NCBI GenBank assembly: GCA_964478165.1
Contig: CAYZGU010000026.1
Coordinates: 61,811 to 125,810, forward strand
Direction: 5' to 3'
DNA from: CAYZGU01 sp964478165
GTDB taxonomy: Bacteria > Poribacteria > WGA-4E > JAJDTR01
Length of the DNA stretch: 64,000 nt
Shown: in pieces, positions 19,019-29,302 of the stretch
Numbering within the stretch: position 1 is the stretch's first letter
How the letters are laid out: each line of letters opens with the position of its first letter
Translations under genes and position numbers: made by a program
The notes under the pieces: generated by a model
Told to the model about the DNA's origin: nothing
The model's database searches: none
The model's input: only the letters and a program-made list of their open reading frames with translations

Positions 19019-20407
19019 ATGCCATCTATATTGGTGGTTGACGACGAGCAGAGACAGCGAGCAATTCTACAACGCATATTGAAGCGTGAAGGCTACAACG
19101 TCGAGACAGCACCGAACCGGGCCGAAGCGCTAGAGAAGATTAAGCTTAAGATGTTCGATGTCGTCGTTAGTGATATGCGAATGACATCTCGAATGGAAGG
19201 GCGTGATTTGCTCCGTGATATCAAGGCTCAAGACCCAGACCTGCCTGTGTTGATTATGACTGCATTTGCCCAATTGAACGACGCCGTCAATCTTGTCGCA
19301 CGTGAGGGAGCATTCTATTATCTTGAGAAACCGATTGACATAGATGTTCTAAAAAAGGAAGTTAAGCGCGCCGCAGATTCGAGAAATACGTCTTCTGCTA
19401 TTGAAGAGCAGGCGGATTCAGAGGTGCCTGAGATTCAGTTTGAAACAATAATCGGACAAAGCGAACAAATGCAACAACTGTTCAAGATGATGTCTCGAAT
19501 TATCCATCGTGGCGTAAACCAGGTGTTAATTACGGGAGAAACCGGTACAGGCAAGGAGGTAATAGCGAGGGCAATTCATGAACATGGAAAACGTAGGGAC
19601 AAGCCGTTCGTGCCGATAAATTGTAGTACTATCCCAGAGCAACTTATCGAAAGCGAGCTCTTCGGCCACGAGAAGGGAGCATTTACCGGTGCCGAACATC
19701 AAAAATTAGGACAGTATGAACTGGCAAACGGGGGAACAGTCTTTCTTGATGAAATCGGTGATATTCCATTGAATATGCAGAGTAAACTACTACGTGTTCT
19801 ACAGGAACGAGAGGTGTCTCGTGTCGGCGGGGGAAGAGCGATTAAAGTTGACGTGTGTGTGATTGCAGCAACGAACCGAGACCTCACAGTTGCGACCGAG
19901 ACCGGGGGTTTTCGGAAGGATCTTTACTTTCGATTAAACGTCATACCCCTACAGATTCCTCGCCTCAAAGATCGGAAAGATGATATTGCACTTTTGGTGG
20001 ACCACTTTTTGAAAAAGTTCGGTGAAGAATATCTTGATGCACAGCCAAAGTCCATTAAGCCCCGTGCATTGTCCTCGCTGAGACGATACGATTGGCCTGG
20101 CAATGTTCGCCAACTCGAAAATTACCTACACAGAATTTTCGTGCTCTCTGAGAACGATTTAATCGATCTTGTCGATCTTCCTCCGGAAATTTCAGACACC
20201 TCTCTCCCTGCAGCAGACTTCAACGTTGAAATCCCCGAGCACGGGATTCTCCTCGAAGACATCATGAAGGAATATATCCGCGTAGCTTTAGTAAAGACCA
20301 ACGGAAATCAGACAAAAGCTGCCGCACTCCTCGGCATCTCGCGTCGAAGGCTTCAGAACCGTCTTCAAAACTACGGACTCAATAGTCAAGATTTCAAAAT
20401 TAAGTAA
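19019..20407 (+). CDS. Sigma54-dependent NtrC-family response regulator
   Basis: The ATG at 19019 is preferred over an upstream TTG because of AAGGAG ribosome sites just before it and the immediate start of the receiver domain. The receiver has the acidic pair DDE and phospho-acceptor Asp52. The AAA+ domain contains Walker A GETGTGKE and the GAFTGAE loop that contacts sigma54, with the ELFGHEKG segment before it. The C-terminus carries a Fis-type helix-turn-helix (GNQTKAAALLGISRRRLQNR). It is the likely partner of the upstream kinase and should activate sigma54 promoters, possibly including glycerol or envelope genes. No -24/-12 promoter was identified here. Confidence 0.94.
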   Translation: MPSILVVDDEQRQRAILQRILKREGYNVETAPNRAEALEKIKLKMFDVVVSDMRMTSRMEGRDLLRDIKAQDPDLPVLIMTAFAQLNDAVNLVAREGAFYYLEKPIDIDVLKKEVKRAADSRNTSSAIEEQADSEVPEIQFETIIGQSEQMQQLFKMMSRIIHRGVNQVLITGETGTGKEVIARAIHEHGKRRDKPFVPINCSTIPEQLIESELFGHEKGAFTGAEHQKLGQYELANGGTVFLDEIGDIPLNMQSKLLRVLQEREVSRVGGGRAIKVDVCVIAATNRDLTVATETGGFRKDLYFRLNVIPLQIPRLKDRKDDIALLVDHFLKKFGEEYLDAQPKSIKPRALSSLRRYDWPGNVRQLENYLHRIFVLSENDLIDLVDLPPEISDTSLPAADFNVEIPEHGILLEDIMKEYIRVALVKTNGNQTKAAALLGISRRRLQNRLQNYGLNSQDFKIK

Positions 20408-21697
20408 TCGCTCAGAACTCGAGAAGGGCATCGGACTAAATGCACCGCTTTTTAATCCCGGGTTTGTACAGACCTGCACCATGACCACAATGATGCCCTA
20501 GTTGTCAGCATGCTCACGTGAGAATCGGGTGTTCGCATCGTTCAACATCTCCTGTCAAACAGCTGGTTAATTTCCGCATCATATGGTCGATTATCCTATC
20601 GTCCATGATGAGTTTTGAGTAGTCGAAATATCTCGGACCTACCACACCAAGCCATTTGTCGATAACACCCACCAACCTTTTGACATGATTCACCCCAAGT
20701 TGGTGCACGAATCAAACTCGATTAGGCCTGAACACTGCCCGATCGTGTCAGACGATAGTGTTCGTCTACGAATCGAGTTCACACAGACCGAGCACAAAAT
20801 CGTTCAACGGAATCCATTACCCTTGACTTTTGAGGTGGCGGGCTTCTGCCGCGCATGATAAAAACGCGCAACCAGATGGCGGTAGGATAAACCTACTGCT
20901 TCTACACTGGGAATAGCGCGGTGCAAGTGCCTCTTAGATGGCAATTATCTCTTCTTCTCGACGAGATTTAATCTTAAGGTGAACGCCTTAAGCATTAGTC
21001 GCTTCGGCCTAATTTAGATATCTTCACAAATAATTCTCGACTAAATCACCCCAGAGCTTTTAGTTTTGAACCAAATGTGTTTTAGAGAATCACAAGATTA
21101 GAATTATAGATGAAACGCTCGAACTGAGACCATAATTCATGACATTCTGAGTAATAAACCAATCGCATTCAATTGCGATTTGGTTGCTGCAATGCATCAC
21201 TTGCCAGAATCGAATCGGTTCAATTTGTACTATTGGCACTCTAACTATTAACTACCTTCCAGTCCGAAAAGCCACAGACCAACCTCTGATGCGCAAGTCT
21301 GGTCATAGTCTAGAGGTCAGATGTGCCATAGACCGCTACCAGATTGACCTCACATCCTTCTCATCGGCTAGTTGACCGGTGAACTCCCAATCCCGTCACA
21401 CAGGCCACAGATACTCAATTCTTGCCTTGGTAATGATTCTCAAACTGAGGCCTCTACAGTTTAAGGATAAAATCGAACTCTATGCCTCCCAACCACCTAG
21501 CCATCTCCATTTGTAATAGAGATTCAAGACAACGCCCGACCTCGAAGTAATCACAACTACATGCTTTCATCAGAAACGGACGAAAAATTGAACTTGATCC
21601 ATAGATGCGACGACTGAGTTCAAGATACCTATGTGGCTTCCTGTTAAGCTGGCGCACCTACGCAACTCGCTGAACATGCCAGGATTGGCGATTTGGC
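20408..21697. other. Long gap (1.3 kb) after the response regulator
   Basis: No gene or recognisable pseudogene was found on either strand, and base composition is AT-richer than the flanking genes. Short frames carry no motifs. It may hold a gene too decayed to recognise. Confidence 0.4.
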
Positions 21698-21726
21698 TTG
21701 ACGACCAGAATCAGTTCATGTAGAAT
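21698..21726 (+). promoter_or_regulatory. Predicted sigma70-type promoter of the envelope operon
   Basis: TTGACG at 21698-21703 and TAGAAT at 21721-21726 separated by 17 bases, about 30 bases upstream of the first lipoprotein gene. Both boxes match five of six consensus positions. Confidence 0.6.
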
Positions 21727-21756
21727 ATCTTCCGCAAAAGCAAAAGGGGGAACATT

Positions 21757-22149
21757 ATGCAAACCTATGGTTTAAGCACATTTGTTTTTATCTATTCCCT
21801 AATTTACCTATCCGGTTGCGGAATGTCGCACAAGGCAGTGTCAATAGACCAATACAACAACTTTGCAATCCGTTCTGCCAAATCCAACCTCTGGAATGAA
21901 GCAATTTTTCGCTGGAATCAAATTCTCAACATCGATCCACAGAATCACAAAGCCCACAACAATCTTGGCGTCGCGTATGAAGCCTTGGGCAAGATTGACA
22001 AAGCGCGCGAATCATATGAGCGGGCGGTCAAATTAGGCTCAGAGAACCGCTATTATCGATTTAACTATCGCAAATATCGCCTCCATGTCAGACAGAATGT
22101 GAAGGACCAACCGGCGCAGGACAAAGAGAGAAAAGGTCCCGCAAGTTAA
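21757..22149 (+). CDS. Small TPR-repeat lipoprotein
   Basis: The 130-residue protein starts with a hydrophobic signal of about 20 residues ending in the lipobox LSGC, so it should be lipidated at Cys21. Two TPR-like repeats follow: WNEAIFRWNQILNIDPQN and HNNLGVAYEALGKIDKARES. The C-terminus is charged and probably unstructured. A ribosome site AAGGGGG precedes the ATG. It opens an operon with another lipoprotein and a large surface protein, suggesting an envelope scaffold role. The specific function is unknown. Confidence 0.8.
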   Translation: MQTYGLSTFVFIYSLIYLSGCGMSHKAVSIDQYNNFAIRSAKSNLWNEAIFRWNQILNIDPQNHKAHNNLGVAYEALGKIDKARESYERAVKLGSENRYYRFNYRKYRLHVRQNVKDQPAQDKERKGPAS

Positions 22150-22228
22150 TGCCTACGATAATACAATCGAGACATAGATTTCAGACCACAGACCTCCGCG
22201 ACGCAACTTTGGAAAGGCGCGCCAGCAA

Positions 22229-22942
22229 ATGAATATCTGCATGCCATTAGTTCTGGCACTATCACTAATCTTTTGTAGCTGCGGCAGAACCATGACTCGC
22301 GTTTCTATTCCCATACAAGTCGAGGCTGAATTAGATGCTGAATCATATTCGAGTTTTGCCGTATTACCGTTTGTACACACAATCGCCGCGACTGACAGCA
22401 GGAGCGAGAATCTAGAAATGGGTAAAGAAATCGCTTTGATGGTACGCCGAGGCGTTGGACAACATGACAACTACGACGTCATCGGTAGCCAAGAAACAAT
22501 ACGATTCATGACAGGTGAGACCGTTGACACCGATGTTCTGAATGACACAAGTAAGCTCAGTAAACTCGGAAGCTATTTTGACGTTGATGCGATCATAACC
22601 GGCAGCTACAAATACCACACAAGCAATCAACCCAAAACTTATTACGGTGAACGCTACTCGCGCTCGCGACAACAGTATGTCATGGATTATCAGAATTATT
22701 TGCAGAAGACGTTTCTCCTAGCCTTACGAGTAATGATGGTTGATGTGGCCGCCGAGAAGATCGTCTGGGATGAGACATACGAAAGGACCACTGTTGAACA
22801 CCATACGCTCGGGTCCTTTCTAGTATCTCAAGTCGCACCTCGCAATAGCATAGAAAAATCCCTGCTTAAGCAGGCCGTGGCTGAGTTCACCCGCAGAATA
22901 GCCCCACACTATGAAACAGAAGTTAGATTTCTCGTTCGGTAA
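22229..22942 (+). CDS. CsgG/TolB-N-like exported lipoprotein
   Basis: The 237-residue protein has a lipoprotein signal with the lipobox-like FCSC, then a domain beginning SYSSFAVLPFV. This opening (a VLPF motif at the start of a strand) and the later LGSYFDVDAIITGSY segment match the fold shared by CsgG, FlgO and the N-terminal domain of TolB-like outer-membrane-associated proteins. It lacks the long pore-forming segments of CsgG, so a secretion channel is unlikely. It lies between the TPR lipoprotein and the barrel protein in the same orientation and probably works with them at the outer membrane. The function is inferred from fold and context only. Confidence 0.65.
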   Translation: MNICMPLVLALSLIFCSCGRTMTRVSIPIQVEAELDAESYSSFAVLPFVHTIAATDSRSENLEMGKEIALMVRRGVGQHDNYDVIGSQETIRFMTGETVDTDVLNDTSKLSKLGSYFDVDAIITGSYKYHTSNQPKTYYGERYSRSRQQYVMDYQNYLQKTFLLALRVMMVDVAAEKIVWDETYERTTVEHHTLGSFLVSQVAPRNSIEKSLLKQAVAEFTRRIAPHYETEVRFLVR

Positions 22943-22971
22943 CTGATATTGTCAATTCAGGTGGCTTGGAT

Positions 22972-25917
22972 ATGAACACATCGGCCCTAAACGAAGCAAG
23001 CCTCAAATTAGTAGGGGTATCGAAATCGTGGCTGCAGTCTCTGACCGATTTATTCGGCTATGTTCAATCAGCTATGATGAGTGGTCTCCTCATCGGCACC
23101 GTCTTTTTTGGATGTTGCTTTCTAACCCCACATCTAATCTGGGCACAGGGATTTGGGAAAAATAAGATCACCAGCCAGGATTTCGGTTGGCTAATTCATC
23201 GGACGGAACACTTTGACATTTACTTTTACCCCTCCGAGGCCAAGCTCGTATCGATCATGGCGGACATTGCTGAAGAGGCCTACGAAAGACACAGCGAGGA
23301 TTTCGAACACGAGATTAAAGATCGAACCCCACTCATTCTATACCAGTCGCATAAAGATTTCCAAGAAACGAACATCATCCTCCAGGAGCTTCATGAGGGA
23401 ATCGGTGGATTCGCAGAAATCTTCAAACGGCGAATGGTGATTCCATTTAACGGTTCAATGGAGGATTTTCGTGAAGTAATCTTCCACGAGCTCGTCCACA
23501 TTTTCCAATACGACATCATCTATCAGAAGCCTGTCGCCCGCATCTATAGTGGCGAATTTCTCTACTCAGCTCCAATTTGGTTCATGGAGGGTGTCGCTGA
23601 TTATTTCGCCGAAGACAACGACGCAATTGGTGAGATGGTTTTGCGAGACGCAAGTGTCAACAATCGCATCGTGCCCCTCGTCCATCTTCAGGATTTTAGG
23701 ATTCTTGGTTCCCAAGTTTTTCTGGGATACAAGATAGGACAGTTGGCCGTCCGATATTTGGTAGAAACCTATGGCCGTGAAAAGGTGGGCGAAATCATGC
23801 AAGAGCTCCGCCAGAACCGTACCAAAGATCTGAACGAGGCTTTTCAAAACGTCCTAGAAATAGGACTTGAAGAGTTTGACAAGAATTGGCGCCTAACCGT
23901 ACAGAAAAAATACTGGCCCATGATTGAACACAAAGATCTACCCGATGCCGTGGCCAAGAATCTCACCAGCAAATCGAAGCACTCACATAACGTCAAACCC
24001 GTTTGGTCACCGAGCGGTGACATGATTGCATTTGTCACAGGCAATGACGGCTTTAGCGAAATTGTTATAATGTCGGCGAAAACCGGCGACCGACTACATC
24101 GTATTAGCAAACCTTTTTTCGGCCGCAAATACGAAGAAATACGCAGTGAAGGACACGGAATTGCTTGGTCGCCAGACGGAAATCGTATCGCGTTTGTGGG
24201 CAAATATCGTCAGTCCGATTACTTTCTAGAAATAAACATCCTGACGAAACGCCTAACGCAACGCCTCAAGCTCGATTTCGACACAGCGAGTTCGCCAGCT
24301 TATGACGGGAGTGGGGAACGAATCGTCTTTTCCGCTATGCGCAGCACACAAACAGATCTATACATCCTCGAATTAGCAACTGGTGCGATTACACGCCTGA
24401 CCAATGACCGATTCAATGATACCCACCCCTCCTGGCATCCAACGCGGAATGAGATCGTCTATGCGTCGGAACGAGAAGGGAAGTCCAGGTTGATCATTAT
24501 CGACAGTGTTCAAAAGACACAGCAACAATTTACCCACGTTGACCATAATTCGATTAGCCCGAATTGGTCACCAGACGGCAAAGAAATTATTTTCTGCTCA
24601 GATCTGATGGGAGTCTATGACATCTACACAATCAAGTCCGACGGAACTGAGTTGACGCGGTTAACGAATATTATGACTGGGTGCTTCAATCCAAGCTACT
24701 CTCCGGACAAGAAGCAGGTCGTTTTCGCTGGCTATCAGAAAAGCAAGCAGGACATATGCGTTATGAAAACTGAAAAGTCAATTGACGAACAAATAGGCGT
24801 TCGCCACACAAACCTTCAAGCGCTGTCCCTAGAACCAACTCAAAATCAAAAGCATCGAATCGCTCGTCGAAAATATAGTGCAAAAGTCGCACTAGACGCA
24901 ATCTTCACGGAATTCAACTTGGGGTCGGATGGCCTACTACGCAATACGATGGAACTTGTAGCCAGCGATATGATGGGGAACCACCGACTGAGCTTAAGTA
25001 TTGAAAATCAGTCTAGTTTCCTCGCCCCGGATTTTGTCGCGCGTTACGGATATCTTGCCCGCCGCGCGGATCTCGGTGCAGCAATCTTCAACTACCATGA
25101 ATATCACGTTCTGGGATCTCCCCGCAACCGGCAAGGAATTCTGCAACGCTCGACAGGAGTCATGGGACATTTCAGTTATCCTTTCAATCGCTACCGCCGT
25201 ATTGACTTTCAGTCGCTACTGTATTCGGTACCCGTGACCCTGAATTTTGAAACCGATCGAACCTTTGACGACGGCCGCGGCTTACTGATGTTGAGCACGC
25301 TTGCATTTGTAAACGACACAACGGGTTGGCGGGAATTTGGAGCACACACAGGCGCGAGATATCGTCTCTCCGTCGAAAAGTCGTTTCGACGGTTCGGAAG
25401 CGATCTAGATCTGAGCAATGTAATTTTCGACGGACGACGGTATCTGAAACTGGGAAGGCGTTCGACATTGGCCACACGATTGTTCCTAGGCGGTAGTTTT
25501 GGAAAAGATCGCGCTCTTTTCTACCTTGGTGGTATTGACTCACTACGTGGCTATCCATACGAAGAGCTGGTTGGAACACGTATGGGTTTACTCAACATTG
25601 AAGTTCGCATTCCATTCATTGATGAGCTGCGTTTTGGTTGGCCGTTCACATGGGCCATCGGTGGTATTCGCGGAATAATATTTAGCGATTTTGGCACAGT
25701 TTGGGCAGACCGCCGATTCAACGCGGAAGATGGTTATCACATCTTCCGACGAGATGGCAACCGTTATCGACTCGATGACGCAAAAGCCTCGATCGGGGTT
25801 GGCCTCCGCCTACAACTTGGCCCGTTGTCTCTCGATTTCGCGGCGGCACGTCGAACAGACCTTGCGAGTATTGATCCCGATATTCAATATCACTTCGGTT
25901 TGGGACAAGCGTTTTAA
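22972..25917 (+). CDS. Peptidase-MA/TolB-like propeller/BamA-like barrel fusion protein
   Basis: The ATG at 22972 gives 981 residues; an ATG at 23074 just before the hydrophobic signal is an alternative start. After the signal comes a gluzincin-like domain with the zinc motif HELVH at about 172-176, as in peptidase MA families. Six PD40/TolB-like repeats follow at about 340-590 (for example PVWSPSGDMIAFVTG and SPNWSPDGKEIIFCSD). The last 300 residues look like an Omp85/BamA surface-antigen barrel, with GGIDSLRGYPYEELVG and SDFGTVWAD. The protein is probably an outer-membrane beta-barrel with a periplasmic or surface propeller and protease. A third glutamate ligand for zinc may be in EGVADYFAED. 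The architecture is clear, the substrate unknown. Confidence 0.82.
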   Translation: MNTSALNEASLKLVGVSKSWLQSLTDLFGYVQSAMMSGLLIGTVFFGCCFLTPHLIWAQGFGKNKITSQDFGWLIHRTEHFDIYFYPSEAKLVSIMADIAEEAYERHSEDFEHEIKDRTPLILYQSHKDFQETNIILQELHEGIGGFAEIFKRRMVIPFNGSMEDFREVIFHELVHIFQYDIIYQKPVARIYSGEFLYSAPIWFMEGVADYFAEDNDAIGEMVLRDASVNNRIVPLVHLQDFRILGSQVFLGYKIGQLAVRYLVETYGREKVGEIMQELRQNRTKDLNEAFQNVLEIGLEEFDKNWRLTVQKKYWPMIEHKDLPDAVAKNLTSKSKHSHNVKPVWSPSGDMIAFVTGNDGFSEIVIMSAKTGDRLHRISKPFFGRKYEEIRSEGHGIAWSPDGNRIAFVGKYRQSDYFLEINILTKRLTQRLKLDFDTASSPAYDGSGERIVFSAMRSTQTDLYILELATGAITRLTNDRFNDTHPSWHPTRNEIVYASEREGKSRLIIIDSVQKTQQQFTHVDHNSISPNWSPDGKEIIFCSDLMGVYDIYTIKSDGTELTRLTNIMTGCFNPSYSPDKKQVVFAGYQKSKQDICVMKTEKSIDEQIGVRHTNLQALSLEPTQNQKHRIARRKYSAKVALDAIFTEFNLGSDGLLRNTMELVASDMMGNHRLSLSIENQSSFLAPDFVARYGYLARRADLGAAIFNYHEYHVLGSPRNRQGILQRSTGVMGHFSYPFNRYRRIDFQSLLYSVPVTLNFETDRTFDDGRGLLMLSTLAFVNDTTGWREFGAHTGARYRLSVEKSFRRFGSDLDLSNVIFDGRRYLKLGRRSTLATRLFLGGSFGKDRALFYLGGIDSLRGYPYEELVGTRMGLLNIEVRIPFIDELRFGWPFTWAIGGIRGIIFSDFGTVWADRRFNAEDGYHIFRRDGNRYRLDDAKASIGVGLRLQLGPLSLDFAAARRTDLASIDPDIQYHFGLGQAF

Positions 25918-26097
25918 AGCGCAAGAAGATGTGAATACGCCAATCATACACTCGTCAGTATTTATATGTTAGACAGCAGGTCTATTCCCATATAAAAGAG
26001 GCGAACAAATGAACTTCGAAAAAAACAAGACGAACTAGAGATTACGCGTTCGGTCATGTAAGGCTTTGAATTTTCCATTCACAAAAGGGGATATAAT

Positions 26098-29000
26098 ATG
26101 GGCTCACGTCTAGTACCGTTGATTATTTTTGCCGTTGTGGTCGCCATACTTGCCGCAGGTGTGACTATTCTCGTCACTGTTTACCCGGATCTGCTCTGGT
26201 TTGATATGGTAGGATATGCCTCCGTTTTTAAGACAATTCTGCTGACAAAGATCCTGGTTGGCACCATAGTTGGCCTATTCTTCCTCATTGTCACTCTAGT
26301 TAACGTCTACTTGCTCTCTCGCTTCACACCTCCACGACTGAGCCCAACCATAATGCAAGCCATTCCAATCGACGGCGAAACCGATTTTGACCTGCGAAAG
26401 CTAATCTATATTGGCCTAGCAGTATTGGCTATAGCGTTCAGCACGTTAATGGGCTATGCAGCCACAGAACGCTGGGAACATTTTCTGCGCTACTCCAATG
26501 CCGGTGGGCTTAATTTCCAAACCGGCGTCCCCCTGGTCGAATCCGCCGACCGCGGCACAAGAGAACTACGGATTTCTGAATTGGACATGATCGCTAAGGT
26601 GCATGTTGGAGACGCCATCAGAATTCAATCCGCAAATGGGGAAGAGGCAATAACCGTAATCTCCAAGCGGGTTGAAGACGGCGGCGTAGCGACAATTGGC
26701 TTGGACAGAGCCATCGAATTCGACATACCAACCGGAACCAGCCTGATGGCACTGGCTCGGGACCCAATCTTTCATAAGCACGTAAGTTATTATGTTTTTA
26801 GGATGCCGCTGGAACGTTTTATCTGTGGAAATCTGTTCGGACTTTTTATGCTGACCAGTTTCTTCTCGGTTGCAATCTACTTCTTCCATGGCCTCCTCAT
26901 CACTGAGGAAAATCGGCTTGACCCTCCGCCTCGTGTTAAGGCGCATCTTCTTGCCCTGGGTGGATTTACCTTACTATTTCGGGCCTGGAACTATCGATTT
27001 GCAATGTACGATCTTCTCTATGCCACAAATGACATTGTGAGAGGCGGCGGGGGGTACGCGGCGATACATGCCCGTCTCCCATTGCTAAAGATCCTTTGGG
27101 TACTTGCCATTATTTGCGCCGTGGTGTTTCTCATTAACATCTTCTTGAAACGCCTACGTTATGCAGTTACTGCATTCGCTATCTTTCTCGGTGTCGGCTT
27201 AATTGGACAAATATACCCTGCTTTCGTTCAGAAGTGGCGAGTCGAACCGAATAAGCAGGAGCTAGAGACGCCGTACATCAACTTTAACATAAAAGCAACT
27301 CTCCACGGTTATGGTCTTGAAGACAGTACCGTGACCGAAGAGGAGTATCCTTTAACTGGGAAGCTATCTTACGAGAGCGTACGAAGCCAGGAAAACGCGA
27401 CGGTAATGAACAACATACGACTTTGGGATTGGCGTCCATTACGTCGAACGTTCCGACAGTTGCAAGAATTACGTTCTCAGTATGATTTTTATGATGTCGA
27501 TATTGATCGATACTCGATGGACGGAACCCCACAACAAGTCATGCTGTCGGTGCGAGAGTTGAACATCAACGAACTTCCACGTGCCGTGCGCAATGACTGG
27601 TTTAAGCGTACATACGTATACACACATGGCTATGGGGCTGTTTTGAGCCCGGTTAACGAAATTGTAGAAGGGAAACCAAACAGATTCATTGAGGACATTG
27701 ACCCTGTTAATTACAAAGCTGATTGGGAGTATCGCTTCGATGACGATCCGGGACCTCGAATTTACTATGGAGAACGTACTGATCACTATGTAATCGTACA
27801 TCCTAATCGGAGTACTGCTCTCGAGTTCGACTACCCCGAGACCTTTGGTCAGGATTTTGCCAAATATTCCTACCAAGGACAAGGTGGGGTCAAACTCTCA
27901 TCCTTCTGGCGCAAGTTTGTATACATGCTAAAGTTTGGGAACGAACTGAAATTCGTTCTACCCGGCGAAATTACATCGGAAAGCCGTGTCCTCTATCACC
28001 GCAATATCAAAGATCGAGTACGGAAAATTGCACCTTTCCTCCACTACGATGGCGACCCATACGCAATCATACACGAAGGTAGACTGGTGTGGATGCTGGA
28101 CGCATATACAACTACGCATCGGTACCCCTATTCGGCGCCAATGGAAGATGCTTTGCGCTCAGACGTCGTAGAACAACGCGGAAGGCGCGTGGCAGACCGC
28201 ATCCGCGGAGGCGAAAAGCCTTGGGGAAACTACATCCGAAATTCTGTGAAGATTCTCATTGATGCCTATGACGGCACCATGGAATTCTATGCTGTCGAGC
28301 AATTGAAGGATCCGATTATCGAGTGCTATAGCAGCATATTTCCAGACCTGTTCAAACCTTTTAATACAATGCCTCAAGAGCTGAAACAACACATACGTTA
28401 TCCCACAACGATGTTTCTCATCCAAGCCCGAATGTACCAAGACTACCATATGAAAGATCCCGTGACCTTCTACGCGAGTGAAGATCAATGGGAAATCGGG
28501 AAGGAACTCTACGACAATACTGAGCGTGAACGACCACCACACGTGCAATCCGCACCGGCAAGCCCATTTGCGTCTCGTCAACCTAGCTTTCCTCCAACTA
28601 TCACAAATGTACAAGAGGTAGCTCCTTACTATGTGATTATCAAGTTACCGGGTGAAGCCCGGGCGGAGTTTATGTTGATGTTACCGTTTACGCCAAAAAA
28701 CAAGCCGAACCTCACTGCTTGGTTCGCCGCACGATGCGATCTCCCACAATATGGACAGTTGTTGGTCTACCGTTTTCCTAAAGGAAAACTTGCACCAGGC
28801 CCCATGCAAGTTGAAAATTTCATCAGTCAAGAGCCCACAATTTCAGAGCAGATTACTTTGTGGAACAGCCAGGGTTCACGAGTGCTTCGCGGCAATCTAC
28901 TGATCATCCCCATGGATGAATCTATTCTCTATGTGGAACCAATTTATATTCAGTCGGAGGATGCAGAAACTGCCATTCCCGAATTGCGACGCGTCGTCAT

Positions 29001-29301
29001 CGGGTACAAAGAAAATGTGGCCTGGGGAAAAACCCTCGATGAAGCACTCATCAATATCTTCAGCAAACGACTAACTGCAAGCACCACTTCGCCATACGAG
29101 GGCAAGACTATTCGGCAATCGGGAGTTCCATCGTCAAATGAGCGGACTCTAGGCGAATTGGTCACCCAATCCGCTCAATATTTCCGAGACGCTCAAGCCG
29201 CGCAGCGCAACGGAAACTGGTCGGCGTTTGGCCAATATCTTAATCTTCTAGAACAGACACTGAAACAACTGGAAGTCAGTACACAGGAGGGAGGTGAATA
29301 A
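26098..29301 (+). CDS. UPF0182 family membrane protein
   Basis: The 1067-residue protein has an N-terminal third with about seven transmembrane segments and a large soluble remainder, the known layout of UPF0182 (COG1615). Family-typical phrases include VYPDLLWFDMVGYASVF near the N-terminus and LMLPFTPKNKPNLTAWFAAR and LYVEPIYIQS in the C-terminal half. The function of the family is not established. A GGGG ribosome site precedes the ATG. Its stop is one base before the start of the small TGA-containing gene, with a very strong AGGAGG site inside the end of this gene, so the two are coupled. Confidence 0.9.
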   Translation: MGSRLVPLIIFAVVVAILAAGVTILVTVYPDLLWFDMVGYASVFKTILLTKILVGTIVGLFFLIVTLVNVYLLSRFTPPRLSPTIMQAIPIDGETDFDLRKLIYIGLAVLAIAFSTLMGYAATERWEHFLRYSNAGGLNFQTGVPLVESADRGTRELRISELDMIAKVHVGDAIRIQSANGEEAITVISKRVEDGGVATIGLDRAIEFDIPTGTSLMALARDPIFHKHVSYYVFRMPLERFICGNLFGLFMLTSFFSVAIYFFHGLLITEENRLDPPPRVKAHLLALGGFTLLFRAWNYRFAMYDLLYATNDIVRGGGGYAAIHARLPLLKILWVLAIICAVVFLINIFLKRLRYAVTAFAIFLGVGLIGQIYPAFVQKWRVEPNKQELETPYINFNIKATLHGYGLEDSTVTEEEYPLTGKLSYESVRSQENATVMNNIRLWDWRPLRRTFRQLQELRSQYDFYDVDIDRYSMDGTPQQVMLSVRELNINELPRAVRNDWFKRTYVYTHGYGAVLSPVNEIVEGKPNRFIEDIDPVNYKADWEYRFDDDPGPRIYYGERTDHYVIVHPNRSTALEFDYPETFGQDFAKYSYQGQGGVKLSSFWRKFVYMLKFGNELKFVLPGEITSESRVLYHRNIKDRVRKIAPFLHYDGDPYAIIHEGRLVWMLDAYTTTHRYPYSAPMEDALRSDVVEQRGRRVADRIRGGEKPWGNYIRNSVKILIDAYDGTMEFYAVEQLKDPIIECYSSIFPDLFKPFNTMPQELKQHIRYPTTMFLIQARMYQDYHMKDPVTFYASEDQWEIGKELYDNTERERPPHVQSAPASPFASRQPSFPPTITNVQEVAPYYVIIKLPGEARAEFMLMLPFTPKNKPNLTAWFAARCDLPQYGQLLVYRFPKGKLAPGPMQVENFISQEPTISEQITLWNSQGSRVLRGNLLIIPMDESILYVEPIYIQSEDAETAIPELRRVVIGYKENVAWGKTLDEALINIFSKRLTASTTSPYEGKTIRQSGVPSSNERTLGELVTQSAQYFRDAQAAQRNGNWSAFGQYLNLLEQTLKQLEVSTQEGGE

Positions 29302-29302
29302 G

